Below are positions 28,468 to 36,924 of a stretch of DNA of 64,000 nucleotides, piece after piece. The notes beneath the pieces were generated by a model. That model did no database searches. It saw only the letters and a program-made list of their open reading frames with translations, and was not told where the DNA came from. The position numbers and the translations under genes are program-made. The DNA is from Phyllobacterium sp. 628 (GTDB lineage: Bacteria; Pseudomonadota; Alphaproteobacteria; Rhizobiales; Rhizobiaceae): NCBI RefSeq assembly GCF_014189505.1, contig NZ_CP050301.1, positions 1,495,501 through 1,559,500 on the forward strand, read 5' to 3'. Position 1 is the first letter of the stretch. Each line of letters begins with the position of its first letter.

Positions 28468-28640
28468 CAAGTTGCCCCCCATTTGACCTTTTTGACCTGT
28501 TTGAACCGCTCGATGCGCTGCGCAGACTCTTTGGCAAGGTAAAAATTGATCAAGGATTGATAGCGCTCCTCGACCACGATCAGCCCGAATTTATGGGCCA
28601 CAAAGCCGAGAAGATCAATGCAGTCCCATGCCGCTTGATG
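28467..28640 (-). pseudogene. 5'-truncated gene fragment upstream of the Mu-type HTH
   Basis: An open frame ending at 28467 reads AAWDCIDLLGFVAHKFGLIV and continues into a Lys/Arg/Glu-rich helical tail ending KWGAT. It has no ATG start, and sequence character changes near 28640. Its composition looks coding, and it overlaps the next gene by one base. I read it as the end of a small early gene from the same Mu-like element. I do not recognise the family. Confidence 0.35.
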
Positions 28641-28756
28641 AGATTTACGGGCATCTGTCCGCCTTTTTCGGTCTGTCGCCCGATACGGTCAGGGCCTATC
28701 ACAAGCGCGCGCGCCGGAAGGTTCGCCAGGCGAGGCAATCCGCAGAAGCGCGGTAA
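28628..28756 (+). CDS. small basic HTH-like ORF of unknown function
   Basis: This 42-residue frame begins MPLDEIYGHLSAFFGLSPDT and ends in a strongly basic tail (AYHKRARRKVRQARQ). The middle resembles one helix-turn-helix, such as a phage regulator or sigma region 4 fragment. No ribosome site is evident at the ATG, and upstream sequence belongs to the opposite-strand fragment. It may be the end of a longer gene brought here by rearrangement of the Mu-like remnant. Confidence 0.3.
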   Translation: MPLDEIYGHLSAFFGLSPDTVRAYHKRARRKVRQARQSAEAR

Positions 28757-29155
28757 TCGACGCCACAAACCGGCGCATTTCGAGGGGACACCACAACAGT
28801 GGCCAAATAAGCCGATTCTCACATAAGTCATTGATTTTATTATGGTGTCCACTCGCGCCGTTACTGCCATCTTTGGTAGACACCACAATATTGCAAGTGC
28901 CTGATATTTCAGGGTTTTTACCTTGCCTGCCGACGCAAGTTCACTTGTCAGTGCCAGGTGAACTTGCGCATTGCCGCCCGCCGTCATTTTCCGAGAGGCA
29001 GCCTAAGTCTCTGTTTTACAACAGAAATACAGCTAAGTCCGCCTAAGACAATTTAGGCCCGTACTGCCAACCGTTCTTGCGTGTTACAACATGTTCCCTG
29101 CTTTGTCTGCCCGAAAAACAACTTATCCGGGCAGATGATGCGCAATGAACTTACC
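28757..29155. other. gene-free region with an 11-bp inverted repeat
   Basis: No gene is supported in these 399 bases. At 28934-28968 an exact inverted repeat CGCAAGTTCAC / GTGAACTTGCG encloses 13 bases. No T run follows it, so an operator or mobile-element end is as likely as a terminator. The region lies between the Mu remnant and the end of dadA. Confidence 0.5.
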
Positions 29156-30412
29156 TTAAGCGTAGCGGCTGATGCCGAGCTCTGATGCATCCACATCAGG
29201 TGTTTTGCCGGAAACAATATCCGCCAGAACTCGTCCGGAACCGCAAGCCATGGTCCAGCCAAGTGTGCCGTGACCGGTATTAAGGTAGAGATTCTGGTAC
29301 TTGGTACCGCCGCCGATAATGGGCGGGCCGTCTGGTGTCATCGGGCGCAGGCCGGTCCAGAAACTCGCCTTCTCAAGATCGCCGCCGCCCGGGAAAAGAT
29401 CGCCAACCGAATGCTGCAGCGTGGCTTTGCGGGCATCGCGCAAGGTGAGATCATAACCGGAAATTTCCGCCGTACCGCCCACGCGGATGCGATCCCCAAG
29501 CCGGGTGATTGCCACCTTGTAGGTTTCATCCATGACGGTCGAAACCGGCGCTGCATCAGCATCGGCAATCGGCACGGTGATGGAATAGCCCTTGATCGGA
29601 TAGACCGGGACGTGCACGCCTGCACGGCGCAGCAGGAACGGCGAATAGCTGCCGAAGGCCACGACATAGGCATCGGCGGTGAGCTCTTCAGTTTCCGTTG
29701 ACACACTGGCAATGCGGTTGGCGCTGGTATTGATCGAAGTGATGGTGGTGTTGAAGCGGAAGGTCACGCCCTTTTCCGCTGCCATCGCCGCCAGTTTTTC
29801 CGTGAATATCTTGCAATCGCCGGTCTCATCTCCCGGCAGGCGCAGACCGCCGACAAATTTCTCGCGCACATTTGCCAGCGCCGGTTCGGCGGCGATACAG
29901 CCAGCCGGATCAAGAAGCTCGTAGGGAACGCCGAATTGCTTGAGCACTTCTATATCGCCCGCCGTGCCGTCATACTGGCTCTGCTTGCGGAACAATTGCA
30001 ACGTACCCTGGCTGCGTTCGTCATAGGCTATGCCGGTTTCAGCCCGCAAATCGCGCAGCGAGTCGCGGCTATATTCGGCAATCGGCACCATACGGATCTT
30101 GTTGCGGGCATAGCGGGCAGAGGTGCAATTGCGCAGCATCCGCACCAGCCACAGCGCCATATAGGGATCGAATTTCGGCCGCACGACGAGCGGGCCAAAG
30201 TGCATCAGCATCCATTTGATAGCTTTGATAGGAACACCGGGGCCAGCCCAGGGGGAGGAATAGCCGGGTGAAATCTCGCCAGCATTGGCAAAGCTGGTTT
30301 CAAGAGCGGGACCGGGCTGGCGATCAACCACAACCACTTCGTGCCCTGCCTGTGCCAGATACCAAGCTGACGTGACGCCAACGACGCCACTTCCAAGGAC
30401 GAGAACTTTCAT
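29156..30412 (-). CDS. dadA: D-amino acid dehydrogenase
   Basis: The 418-residue flavoprotein oxidises D-amino acids, mainly D-alanine, to 2-oxo acids and feeds electrons to the respiratory chain. The FAD-binding motif is [15 protein letters not shown] at the N terminus, followed by DadA-typical [19 protein letters not shown] and, near the C terminus, [16 protein letters not shown] and [16 protein letters not shown]. Length is right for DadA. The usual alanine racemase partner (dadX) is not adjacent. The start ATG follows GGAGGCTCC-like sequence read on the minus strand. Confidence 0.93.
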   Translation of the reverse strand: MKVLVLGSGVVGVTSAWYLAQAGHEVVVVDRQPGPALETSFANAGEISPGYSSPWAGPGVPIKAIKWMLMHFGPLVVRPKFDPYMALWLVRMLRNCTSARYARNKIRMVPIAEYSRDSLRDLRAETGIAYDERSQGTLQLFRKQSQYDGTAGDIEVLKQFGVPYELLDPAGCIAAEPALANVREKFVGGLRLPGDETGDCKIFTEKLAAMAAEKGVTFRFNTTITSINTSANRIASVSTETEELTADAYVVAFGSYSPFLLRRAGVHVPVYPIKGYSITVPIADADAAPVSTVMDETYKVAITRLGDRIRVGGTAEISGYDLTLRDARKATLQHSVGDLFPGGGDLEKASFWTGLRPMTPDGPPIIGGGTKYQNLYLNTGHGTLGWTMACGSGRVLADIVSGKTPDVDASELGISRYA

Positions 30413-30581
30413 AGCCGGAGGCTCCTTTAGACAATGCGGCTATGCCATATCTTTTTCAGATCAGGGCATAGGAATGAATCGCACTGTGGAATGCCGGAAA
30501 AATTCTTTCCAGAGCTTTCTTGGCGGCTGCGCTGAAATAACTCGCGTTTTCAGCTGAAAATTCAAAATTTAGACAAAATAA

Positions 30582-30603
30582 AAGGCCGGGTAAACCCGAC
30601 CTT
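30582..30603 (-). terminator. terminator of the cold-shock gene
   Basis: Read on the minus strand, AAGGTCGGG and CCCGGCCTT pair around a short loop and are followed by TTTATTTT. It lies 66 bases beyond the stop of the cold-shock gene. Confidence 0.75.
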
Positions 30604-30669
30604 CTCAAATTCATCTCTGCATTCAGTGCCAGTACATCCGTGGTCAAAGACGCTAAGACGAATTATTTT

Positions 30670-30879
30670 TTAGCCAGCCTGAAGCTGGTCAGCAGTCATC
30701 TTGCCGGACTTGTTGTCACGAACCAGCTCAAAGCTGATCTTCTGACCGTCGTTGAGGCTGCGCATACCAGCGCGCTCAACTGCAGAGATGTGTACGAACA
30801 CATCTGCTGAACCATCGTCTGGCTGAATGAAGCCGAAGCCTTTTGTGGAATTAAACCACTTTACTGTTCCAGTGCTCAT
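30670..30879 (-). CDS. cold-shock protein (CspA family)
   Basis: This 69-residue protein is one cold-shock domain that binds single-stranded RNA and DNA. RNP1 appears as KGFGFIQP and RNP2 as VFVHISAV, after the canonical start [15 protein letters not shown]. The ATG at 30879 gives the normal family length and follows AAAGGG; a longer frame from 30912 adds an atypical extension. It stands alone with its own terminator. Which of the several Csp paralogues it is cannot be told. Confidence 0.95.
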   Translation of the reverse strand: MSTGTVKWFNSTKGFGFIQPDDGSADVFVHISAVERAGMRSLNDGQKISFELVRDNKSGKMTADQLQAG

Positions 30880-31245
30880 AATGAACCCTTTCAAGGAATA
30901 TATTTTGGTCACCTGCCATGCGATTGCACGACAGTTTTAGCTCGATTTTTGAAGAAGGATCGTTGAGAGCGCGTGTGGCGCAATAAAACTAATTACAAAC
31001 TACCAAATACCGATGGGGCATACATAGGGTCTGAAGGTCATTCCGTCAATGCTCGAGTGGAAAAAATAATTTAATTATAAAAACTTAGCGTGGTTCAACT
31101 AGAACATTTGATATTATTACTGAACAATATTACAGCAATACAAGAAGCCATTTATCGGGGCGCAAGCATTTCTCAGTTCTGGTAAATTTACTTCTGGTGC
31201 CGCCGCAAAAACGGCGTCACTGCTGCTCTGTTGCAGCTCTCTGGT
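30880..31245. other. upstream region of the cold-shock gene
   Basis: These 366 bases carry no supported gene. They are AT-rich between about 31060 and 31150 and presumably hold the promoter and a long untranslated leader of the cold-shock gene, as is usual for csp genes. The far end contains the downstream region of the small gene at 31246. Confidence 0.45.
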
Positions 31246-31524
31246 CTATTTTTTGGTTGCGAGCGTTACCTTCGCCTTGGCTTTCGCAGGCTTCTTTGCC
31301 GGCGGGTTCAAGGCGCTCTCTGCTTCTTCAGCCGCTTCCTTGGCCAGACGCAGCGCTTTCAGGCGTGCGGTCTTGCTTTCCCACTTGTTTGTCTCATCAT
31401 TGATGATGGCGGAAGCAGCGGCGGTTGTTGCCAGGCTTTTCTGTTCTGAAGGGCTCAGGACCCGCTTTGGGCGGACACCAACTTCAGGCATCTGTTTTGG
31501 ACTATGTTTCATCGTGTCTCGCAT
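31246..31524 (-). CDS. small Ala/Lys-rich protein of unknown function
   Basis: I do not recognise this 92-residue protein. It has a Pro/Val-rich N terminus (HSPKQMPEVGVRPKRVLSPS), a long helical middle rich in Ala, Glu and Lys, and a lysine/alanine repeat tail (PAKKPAKAKAKV) like those of histone-like or ribosome-associated proteins. Starts at 31524 (MRDT) or 31512 (MKHS) are both possible; no clear ribosome site decides. It has no signal peptide or membrane helix. Codon use looks genuine, and the ORF is followed by another small gene upstream in the same direction. Confidence 0.55.
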   Translation of the reverse strand: MRDTMKHSPKQMPEVGVRPKRVLSPSEQKSLATTAAASAIINDETNKWESKTARLKALRLAKEAAEEAESALNPPAKKPAKAKAKVTLATKK

Positions 31525-31562
31525 TTTTGAGCCACAATCATCGCATGCGCAGCTCCACAAGT

Positions 31563-31760
31563 CTATCGTGCATTCCGATTGTGTCCGGGCGTCCAACCGC
31601 GTGCGAAGCCGTAAGACATGGCTAAAGAGGCATATTCAATCTCGCGCAGCAGGAACTCCCGTTCGGCCAGAAGGGCAGCAATCGTCGCTCTCGTATCGCC
31701 CTGATGATAGGCCAGAGCTTCATCAATTTCATCTTCCGGTTGTTTTAATATGGCGTTCAT
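31563..31760 (-). CDS. small hypothetical protein (65 residues)
   Basis: The product starts MNAILKQPEDEIDEALAYHQ and forms an acidic, helix-rich protein with LLAEREFLLREIEYASLAMS in the middle and a basic end. The start at 31760 is well supported by AAGGAGA six bases upstream. It may share a transcript with the gene at 31246. I see no known domain. The helical pattern would suit a small partner or adaptor protein, but that is only an impression. Confidence 0.65.
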   Translation of the reverse strand: MNAILKQPEDEIDEALAYHQGDTRATIAALLAEREFLLREIEYASLAMSYGFARGWTPGHNRNAR

Positions 31761-32026
31761 AGAAATCTCCTTTGGCATCAAGATTGCCACAACCTGGAAC
31801 ACTTGAAAAGAAATTTGTTCCTGTTTTGTTCTAATTTTACCCCTTGACGATTGTTATCGGGTGGCATTTCCAGGAACACGGCAATGTTTCGCAGCGCTGA
31901 AAACATGAGACACTTCAAAAATATTCGTTTGAAATGAACGCATTACATGGGGAATCTGCCAATGGCGCATCCTGCAATCACATTTATCCAATAGTGTTCG
32001 TTGCAGGGGTCAATTGGGGGATACGC

Positions 32027-32599
32027 ATGGGAAAATCAGTGCTCTTTTTCTCCATGTCACTGGATGGCTTTATTGCCGGTCCGCAGGTCGACGTGAAGAA
32101 CCCTTTGGGGAAAGGTGGTGAGCGGTTGCATCAATGGATGTTTGAAAACGTATCGCCAGCCAATGCGCAGATGTTGCGCGAACCGGCGGAACGTGTGGGT
32201 GCAGTCATTGTTGGCAGGAGAACATTCGATGTAGGCGTGGATCTGTGGGGTGACACGCCCTATCCGGTTCCAAGCTTTGTCGTGACCCACGAAAAACGCG
32301 ATCCGCAACCGATGAAAAGCGCGCGCTTTGTCTTTGTCGACGATGGTATTGAAAGCGCATTGGCACAGGCACGAGCTGCGGCTGGGGACAAGGACATTAT
32401 CGTCATGGGTGCAAATACGGCGCAGCAGATGTTGAAAGCAGGGTTGGCTGACGAGATCGTTCTGCAGATTGTTCCGGTGCTGCTCGGTGCTGGCAGCCGG
32501 TTGTTTGACTATATCGGCAACCAGCCGATAGAGCTGAAAACCACCCGCGTGCTGGAATCAGCTGCGGTTACACACATGACCTTCGAGATTGCCAAATAA
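32027..32599 (+). CDS. dihydrofolate reductase-like / RibD C-terminal domain protein
   Basis: The 190-residue protein belongs to the DHFR-like RibD_C family. The opening SVLFFSMSLDGFIAGP and VGAVIVGRRTFDVGVDLWGD are diagnostic, and DIIVMGANTAQQMLKAGLAD forms the second half of the nucleotide-binding fold. Family members are NADPH-dependent reductases of unsettled substrate. The ATG at 32027 follows GGGGGA; the longer frame from 31934 has none. It stands alone, closed by a strong hairpin. Confidence 0.9.
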   Translation: MGKSVLFFSMSLDGFIAGPQVDVKNPLGKGGERLHQWMFENVSPANAQMLREPAERVGAVIVGRRTFDVGVDLWGDTPYPVPSFVVTHEKRDPQPMKSARFVFVDDGIESALAQARAAAGDKDIIVMGANTAQQMLKAGLADEIVLQIVPVLLGAGSRLFDYIGNQPIELKTTRVLESAAVTHMTFEIAK

Positions 32600-32604
32600 A
32601 TTAA

Positions 32605-32639
32605 TGACGCGGCGCGATGTGAACCATCGCGCCGCGTCA
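32605..32639. terminator. strong bidirectional terminator
   Basis: A perfect 15-bp stem (TGACGCGGCGCGATG with its complement) encloses TGAAC and is followed by AAAAAA on the plus strand, thus a T run on the minus strand. It separates the DHFR-like gene from the convergent small gene at 32674. Confidence 0.85.
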
Positions 32640-32673
32640 AAAAATGAGACATTCCGCAAATTTGGCACCACCC

Positions 32674-32805
32674 TTATTTGGGCTTGCCCTTGCCGTCTGC
32701 CTGCTTGTTGATCGAGCTGCTGAACGGTACTTCGGCCTTTGCCACGACCTTTTCCTTCTTCGGCTTGCGCGTTTCTTTGTTGCTGCGTTGTTGACCTTTA
32801 GCCAT
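32674..32805 (-). CDS. small basic protein of 43 residues, conserved type
   Basis: The frame reads MAKGQQRSNKETRKPKKEK, continues VVAKAEVPFSSSINKQ and ends DGKGKPK. It is very basic and looks disordered. AAGGAGA precedes the ATG with good spacing, and I recall near-identical short proteins annotated in many alphaproteobacteria without function. It is easily missed because overlapping longer frames obscure it. The charge suggests RNA or ribosome contact; nothing more can be said. Confidence 0.75.
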   Translation of the reverse strand: MAKGQQRSNKETRKPKKEKVVAKAEVPFSSSINKQADGKGKPK

Positions 32806-32850
32806 GATGGTTCTCCTTCAGGTTGGATTGGTGGAACGGGCGGGAAACGG

Positions 32851-33117
32851 TTATTCGGCCTTGGACTGATCTTCGAGAAGGGCCGCTTCAAGGTCGAAAT
32901 GATCGATTGTAAAAAGCTGGCTGGTACTCAACCTGGATGAGCGGGCCGGAACATGAATGAACGTGGCAACGCGGCGGTACGCTGCTCTCGACAGACCATC
33001 GATGAGTTCTTCGTCCTGATCAACGTCATAATCCCCTGCAGGCAGCGTTTTATCCACGCCCTTGAGCACAAATGGCGCGTCGAAATGGACGATGGAGTGT
33101 GTGGTGCGTGTGAACAT
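32851..33117 (-). CDS. hypothetical protein (88 residues)
   Basis: The product starts MFTRTTHSIVHFDAPFVLKG and contains LPAGDYDVDQDEELIDGLS, an acidic beta-rich segment. Related short proteins are found in rhizobia without assigned function. A very strong AAAGGAGGG lies just upstream of the ATG at 33117. It may share a transcript with the small basic gene at 32674. No signal peptide or membrane helix is visible. Confidence 0.75.
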   Translation of the reverse strand: MFTRTTHSIVHFDAPFVLKGVDKTLPAGDYDVDQDEELIDGLSRAAYRRVATFIHVPARSSRLSTSQLFTIDHFDLEAALLEDQSKAE

Positions 33118-33488
33118 GCCAACCCTCCTTTGGAAGTGGCAAGCAGCGGAATCCCGCCTGCTGTGTTCTCATCCCGGCGGACGCCGGAGATCAGTCGTCA
33201 TAGAACGTTTAAAAACCCGTCGGCAACTTGGCCTATCGGCAGCTTGAAGTGAGATTGGCTGGTCGAAACCTCTAACGCGGCGAAGGGCCAAATCTGAAAC
33301 TGAACCGAAGGATATCCAAAAGCCTGCATCAAAACAATCACCATCCTTTGCGGTTTAATTGCGGCCCCATATCTCTTGTCACAGAAGGGTGCTAGAGTGG
33401 CATGACTTGCCAAAATGCTGCAGATGTTTCCGCTGGACCACCGGTCCATTGCGGCCCTGTGGCTTTGCGCACGGAGGAGAAGATCCAG
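33118..33488. other. intergenic region between two divergent small genes
   Basis: No gene is supported in these 371 bases. They lie between the divergent starts at 33117 (minus) and 33489 (plus) and must hold both promoters. A GGAGGAGA site for the plus gene lies at about 33473-33480. I see no repeat or clear operator. Confidence 0.45.
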
Positions 33489-33689
33489 ATGTTAAAACGC
33501 GCCATGAACTTTCTGAAAGAGATGAAGATGCCGAGTCTGCAATCACCGATTGCAAAATTGGCTATTGTCGTTCCGAAGCCCGTAAAACTGCTGGTAGCCG
33601 CTAAAAGCAAAGTACGGCGGGAGGCGACCGACAGCGATGGCAAAATCCGCCGCCAGAAGCATATGGTTGAGAGCAATCGCCTGATCTGA
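33489..33689 (+). CDS. small basic hypothetical protein (66 residues)
   Basis: The frame starts MLKRAMNFLKEMKMP and continues with IAKLAIVVPKPVKLLVAAKS and a charged tail (KIRRQKHMVESNRLI). It is basic and amphipathic, without a typical signal peptide. The start is backed by GGAGGAGA upstream. Similar short proteins are not known to me. The mix of Lys residues and hydrophobic stretches could allow peripheral membrane or nucleic acid contact. Confidence 0.55.
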   Translation: MLKRAMNFLKEMKMPSLQSPIAKLAIVVPKPVKLLVAAKSKVRREATDSDGKIRRQKHMVESNRLI

Positions 33690-33724
33690 AAACGCGAGCG
33701 AAGCAGTTTTACAGCTGTTCCACT

Positions 33725-34657
33725 CTAACCCAGAACGCCAGCAAAACTGTGTGCGAGTTTGCCTTGCCGGAAGGCCTCGGCAATGAAATCCACGAACACC
33801 CGCGTCTTTGCCGGCAACAATGTGCGGCTGGCATAATAGATTGAGACGGGCCCGGCATCTGCATACCAATCCGGCAACAGACGGATGAGATTGCCGTTTT
33901 CCAGATGGGGCAGGGCCACAGGTGCGGAGATTATAGTCACACCCAGCCCAAGCAGTGCTGCCTGAAGCATGGCGGCTGGATCGTTGACCACAATCCGCTG
34001 CCGAATCGGTACCGGTATTTCTACCCCGGTTCTGTTGCGCATGATCCGGGTGGGAATGCGTCCAGTGCGCTGCTGGCGCATGACAATGCCCTCCATATCG
34101 GCAAGGGCTGCCGGATCGTCTGGCGCAGTTCGCCCCGCCATATAGTCGGGCGAGGCAACCGCCACGAGATGCAACGTCGCCAGTGACCGGGAGATCACGC
34201 CGGGCAACAGCTCGAAACCCCCGCCAATAGCCGCGTCAAATCCTTCGGCAATCAGATCCACCTGCCGGTTTTCAAAAAGCCATTCCGGCCGGATCAGCGG
34301 ATAGCGCTGCAGGAAATCCGGAAGCAACGGCATGACGAAGCCGATACCGAGCGTCGGGCTCATGCTGACTTTCAATATACCGGCAGGTTCGTCGCGCTGG
34401 GCTGAAATATTGGCGATTGAAGCTTGCAGTTCATCCAGATTGCTCCCGATCGCCTGCAAGAAGCGTTCGCCTTCCTCCGTTAATGTCAAATTGCGTGTGC
34501 TGCGGTGAAACAGCCGTACTCCCAGATTGCGTTCGAGCATGGCGACATTCCGGCTGACAGCAGCTGGCGTCAGCGATAAACGGCGGGCCGCTGCTGAAAA
34601 GCTTCCGCTTTCCGCGCTGCGAGCGAATGATTCCAGATTTGCCAGTGTTTCCATCAT
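33725..34657 (-). CDS. LysR-family regulator divergent from the NADP-oxidoreductase gene
   Basis: The 310-residue regulator has its HTH near residues 14-40 (AESGSFSAAARRLSLTPAAVSRNVAMLE) and a CrgA-like effector domain (GILKVSMSPTLGIGFVMPLLPDFLQRYP). It is transcribed away from the oxidoreductase gene at 34774, across a 116-base gap that contains both promoters. LysR proteins usually regulate such a divergent neighbour. The inducer is unknown. Confidence 0.88.
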   Translation of the reverse strand: MMETLANLESFARSAESGSFSAAARRLSLTPAAVSRNVAMLERNLGVRLFHRSTRNLTLTEEGERFLQAIGSNLDELQASIANISAQRDEPAGILKVSMSPTLGIGFVMPLLPDFLQRYPLIRPEWLFENRQVDLIAEGFDAAIGGGFELLPGVISRSLATLHLVAVASPDYMAGRTAPDDPAALADMEGIVMRQQRTGRIPTRIMRNRTGVEIPVPIRQRIVVNDPAAMLQAALLGLGVTIISAPVALPHLENGNLIRLLPDWYADAGPVSIYYASRTLLPAKTRVFVDFIAEAFRQGKLAHSFAGVLG

Positions 34658-34773
34658 TCATCTTTCAACGATTGCTTGAAATTACTTAAAGTCATTACCT
34701 GCTTTTCGTCAATGAATCCGTGCACCATCTTTGCTCGACGCAACCCACTCTTTCATTGGACAGGAACAGCATC

Positions 34774-35373
34774 ATGAGCATTGGTATTATTGGATCTGGC
34801 TCGATCGGTTCGGCTTTTGCCCGGGCGCTTGCCCGGGAAAACATCGAGGCGACCATCGCCAACAGCCGCGGACCGGAATCGCTTCAGGATTTGGTCAGGG
34901 AAATTGGACCGTCGATCAACGCAGGCACTGTCCAGCAGGCCGCCAGCGCAGATATCGTGCTGATCGCCGTCAACTGGACGAAATTACCGCAGGCTCTGGC
35001 AGGCCTGCCAAACTGGGAAGGCCGTATTGTCATCGATGCTAACAATGCCATCGAGGCTCCAGCATTCAAGCCATTCGATTTGAAGGGGCGCGCTTCAAGC
35101 GAGGTGGTTGGTGATCTCGTGCCCGGCTCCCGGCTGGTTAAGGCACTCAACCATCTTCCAGCCCAGATTGTCTCCAGCGATCCAAAAGCTGAAGGCGGCA
35201 AGCGCGTTCTGTTTTATTCGGGTGATGATGCAAGTGCCAAAGCCGACGTGGCCGCCCTGTTCGAGCAGCTTGGCTTCTTCGCACTGGATCTCGGCAGCCT
35301 TGCCGTTGGCGGACAGATGGCCGGATTTCCCGGTGGTCCGCTTGCCATCCATAACTTCGTCAAGTTCGGCTAA
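34774..35373 (+). CDS. NADP-binding oxidoreductase of the F420-dependent NADP reductase family
   Basis: The 199-residue protein has an N-terminal Rossmann fold with GIIGSGSIGSAFARAL, the NADP-preferring region ANSRGPESL, and the family's C-terminal GGQMAGFPGGPLAIHNF. Small enzymes of this kind in non-F420 organisms are annotated as NADP oxidoreductases of unknown substrate. I chose the ATG at 34774, which places the dinucleotide motif at the N terminus; the frame from 34720 adds unrelated residues. It is divergent from a LysR gene and ends at a shared terminator. Confidence 0.85.
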   Translation: MSIGIIGSGSIGSAFARALARENIEATIANSRGPESLQDLVREIGPSINAGTVQQAASADIVLIAVNWTKLPQALAGLPNWEGRIVIDANNAIEAPAFKPFDLKGRASSEVVGDLVPGSRLVKALNHLPAQIVSSDPKAEGGKRVLFYSGDDASAKADVAALFEQLGFFALDLGSLAVGGQMAGFPGGPLAIHNFVKFG

Positions 35374-35385
35374 CGATGATGCAAG

Positions 35386-35413
35386 CAAGGGTCTGCCTAA
35401 TCGGTGGGCCCTT
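35386..35413. terminator. probable terminator between convergent genes
   Basis: AAGGGTCTGCC pairs with GGTGGGCCCTT, with several G-T pairs, and is followed by TTCGTT on the plus strand. It lies in the 44-base gap between the oxidoreductase and the convergent phosphomutase gene. Confidence 0.5.
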
Positions 35414-35417
35414 TTCG

Positions 35418-36842
35418 TTACGTTTGCTTCTGCATCGCCTCTTGGGCCTGATTCAAGCCCCAGTCGAGAAGTTCCATCGCCCTGACATCGCTTGAAGCTT
35501 CGGCATAACACCGCAGTTCCGGCGCATTACCGGAGGCGCGATAGTGGATGACATCACCGCCTGCCAGAACCACCCGGGTGCCATCGATGGAATCGCTTTC
35601 TTCCACCGTTCCAATAGGTGCGAAAAAGCTCTGGCATTTTTCTGCACTCAGGAGGCTTTGCAGAAACGGTCCGCTCAGATCAGACGAAATATGTTCAAGA
35701 CGGCCGCTGCGTGTGAACCTCGATGGCAGGCCGTTCAACAATTCAGAAACTTTGGTCCCATTTTTGGCTGCCATACCGAGAATGCTCAGGATCGGCAACA
35801 TCGCATCGCGCGTGGGCAATGCGGCAATCGTCCGCCCGTCCATGTCAATGGTTGAGCCGAGCAGAACACCGCCATTGGCTTCGAAGCCGATAACACGTGT
35901 GTAACCGTCGCTAATCGCCTGCTGCATGCCAGCAATGACGAAGGGGGAGCCAACGCGGGTCCGGTAAACTTTTTTGAAAAACCCGCTGAGTTCGATGGCC
36001 GTGTTGGACGTTACAGGCGTGACAACCGCGTCAGCACCGAGAAAATGCGCCGTCAGTAACCCGACATTGTCACCACGCATATAGGTGCCATTTTCATCGG
36101 CAATCAACGGACGGTCAGCGTCCCCATCGGTGGAAACGAGCGCATCGAACGAAAATTCGCGTGCTGCTTGTTCGGCAAGAACGACATCTTCCGGGCGCAG
36201 CGCCTCGGTATCGACAGGGATGAATATATCCGACCGGCCCAATGGGAGCGTTGTCGCGCCGGTTGCCGTCAAAACATTGTCCAGCACATCGCGCGCAACG
36301 GAACTGTGCTGATAGATGCCAATGCGCTTGCCTTTCAGTGCAAATGTATCAAGCAGATGGGTGCAACGGTTGATATATTCCTGTGATGCGTCAGGCGCTA
36401 TTGGCAGATCCGGCATATTTTTCGGCAATTGGGCACCTGCCAGATCGAGCTGCGCGATAATGCCGGCTTCGTCGGCCTTGTCGATTTCTCCGTCCGGCCG
36501 GTAGAACTTCAAGCCATTGCGGTCATCGGGAATGTGACTGCCGGTGATCATGATGGCCGGAACCTTTGAGGAAAGCGCCCTCAGTGCCAATGCCGGTGTC
36601 GGCAAGGGGCCGCAGTTTTCCGCCTGCATGCCACTTGCCTGCACGGCTGCAATGGCTGCTGCCGTGATGCGCGGACTGCTGGCGCGCAGATCATAGCCGA
36701 TGAGAACCAAGCTGTTTTCCGGCGTGCCGTGGTGGCCTTTCATATGTTTGAGAAAGGCCGTCACATAAGCAAAACAGATGGAATCGGTCAGCTCGGTTAC
36801 CAGCCCGCGCAGGCCACTCGTTCCAAACTTCAGACTTGTCAT
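35418..36842 (-). CDS. phosphomannomutase / phosphohexomutase
   Basis: The 474-residue enzyme interconverts hexose 1- and 6-phosphates for sugar-nucleotide synthesis. It begins KFGTSGLRGLV; the phosphoserine loop is ITGSHIPDDRNGLKFY, where the usual TASHNP reads TGSHIP; the metal loop is STDGDADRPL; the sugar-binding loop is GFEANGG. A C-terminal phosphate-binding domain follows. The variant loop is typical of the alphaproteobacterial NoeK/ManB-like group. It lies next to the dTDP-rhamnose genes, so it may supply mannose-1-phosphate or glucose-1-phosphate to the same polysaccharide. Confidence 0.88.
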   Translation of the reverse strand: MTSLKFGTSGLRGLVTELTDSICFAYVTAFLKHMKGHHGTPENSLVLIGYDLRASSPRITAAAIAAVQASGMQAENCGPLPTPALALRALSSKVPAIMITGSHIPDDRNGLKFYRPDGEIDKADEAGIIAQLDLAGAQLPKNMPDLPIAPDASQEYINRCTHLLDTFALKGKRIGIYQHSSVARDVLDNVLTATGATTLPLGRSDIFIPVDTEALRPEDVVLAEQAAREFSFDALVSTDGDADRPLIADENGTYMRGDNVGLLTAHFLGADAVVTPVTSNTAIELSGFFKKVYRTRVGSPFVIAGMQQAISDGYTRVIGFEANGGVLLGSTIDMDGRTIAALPTRDAMLPILSILGMAAKNGTKVSELLNGLPSRFTRSGRLEHISSDLSGPFLQSLLSAEKCQSFFAPIGTVEESDSIDGTRVVLAGGDVIHYRASGNAPELRCYAEASSDVRAMELLDWGLNQAQEAMQKQT

Positions 36843-36924
36843 GGGGAATCACTGCCTATGGATTATTAGGTTCTCCAAAAGCAGTTTTCCGGTTGAACGA
36901 TTTCAAGTCAACCGGTCATTGCCG

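Noticed and set aside
28100..29155. An intact Mu-like prophage
   Set aside because: Only a fragment of the transposase HTH is present; no catalytic, structural or lysis genes are nearby.
32637..32891. 84-codon minus-strand frame over the small basic gene
   Set aside because: It reads another frame of the 43-residue gene, which has the real ribosome site and conserved look.
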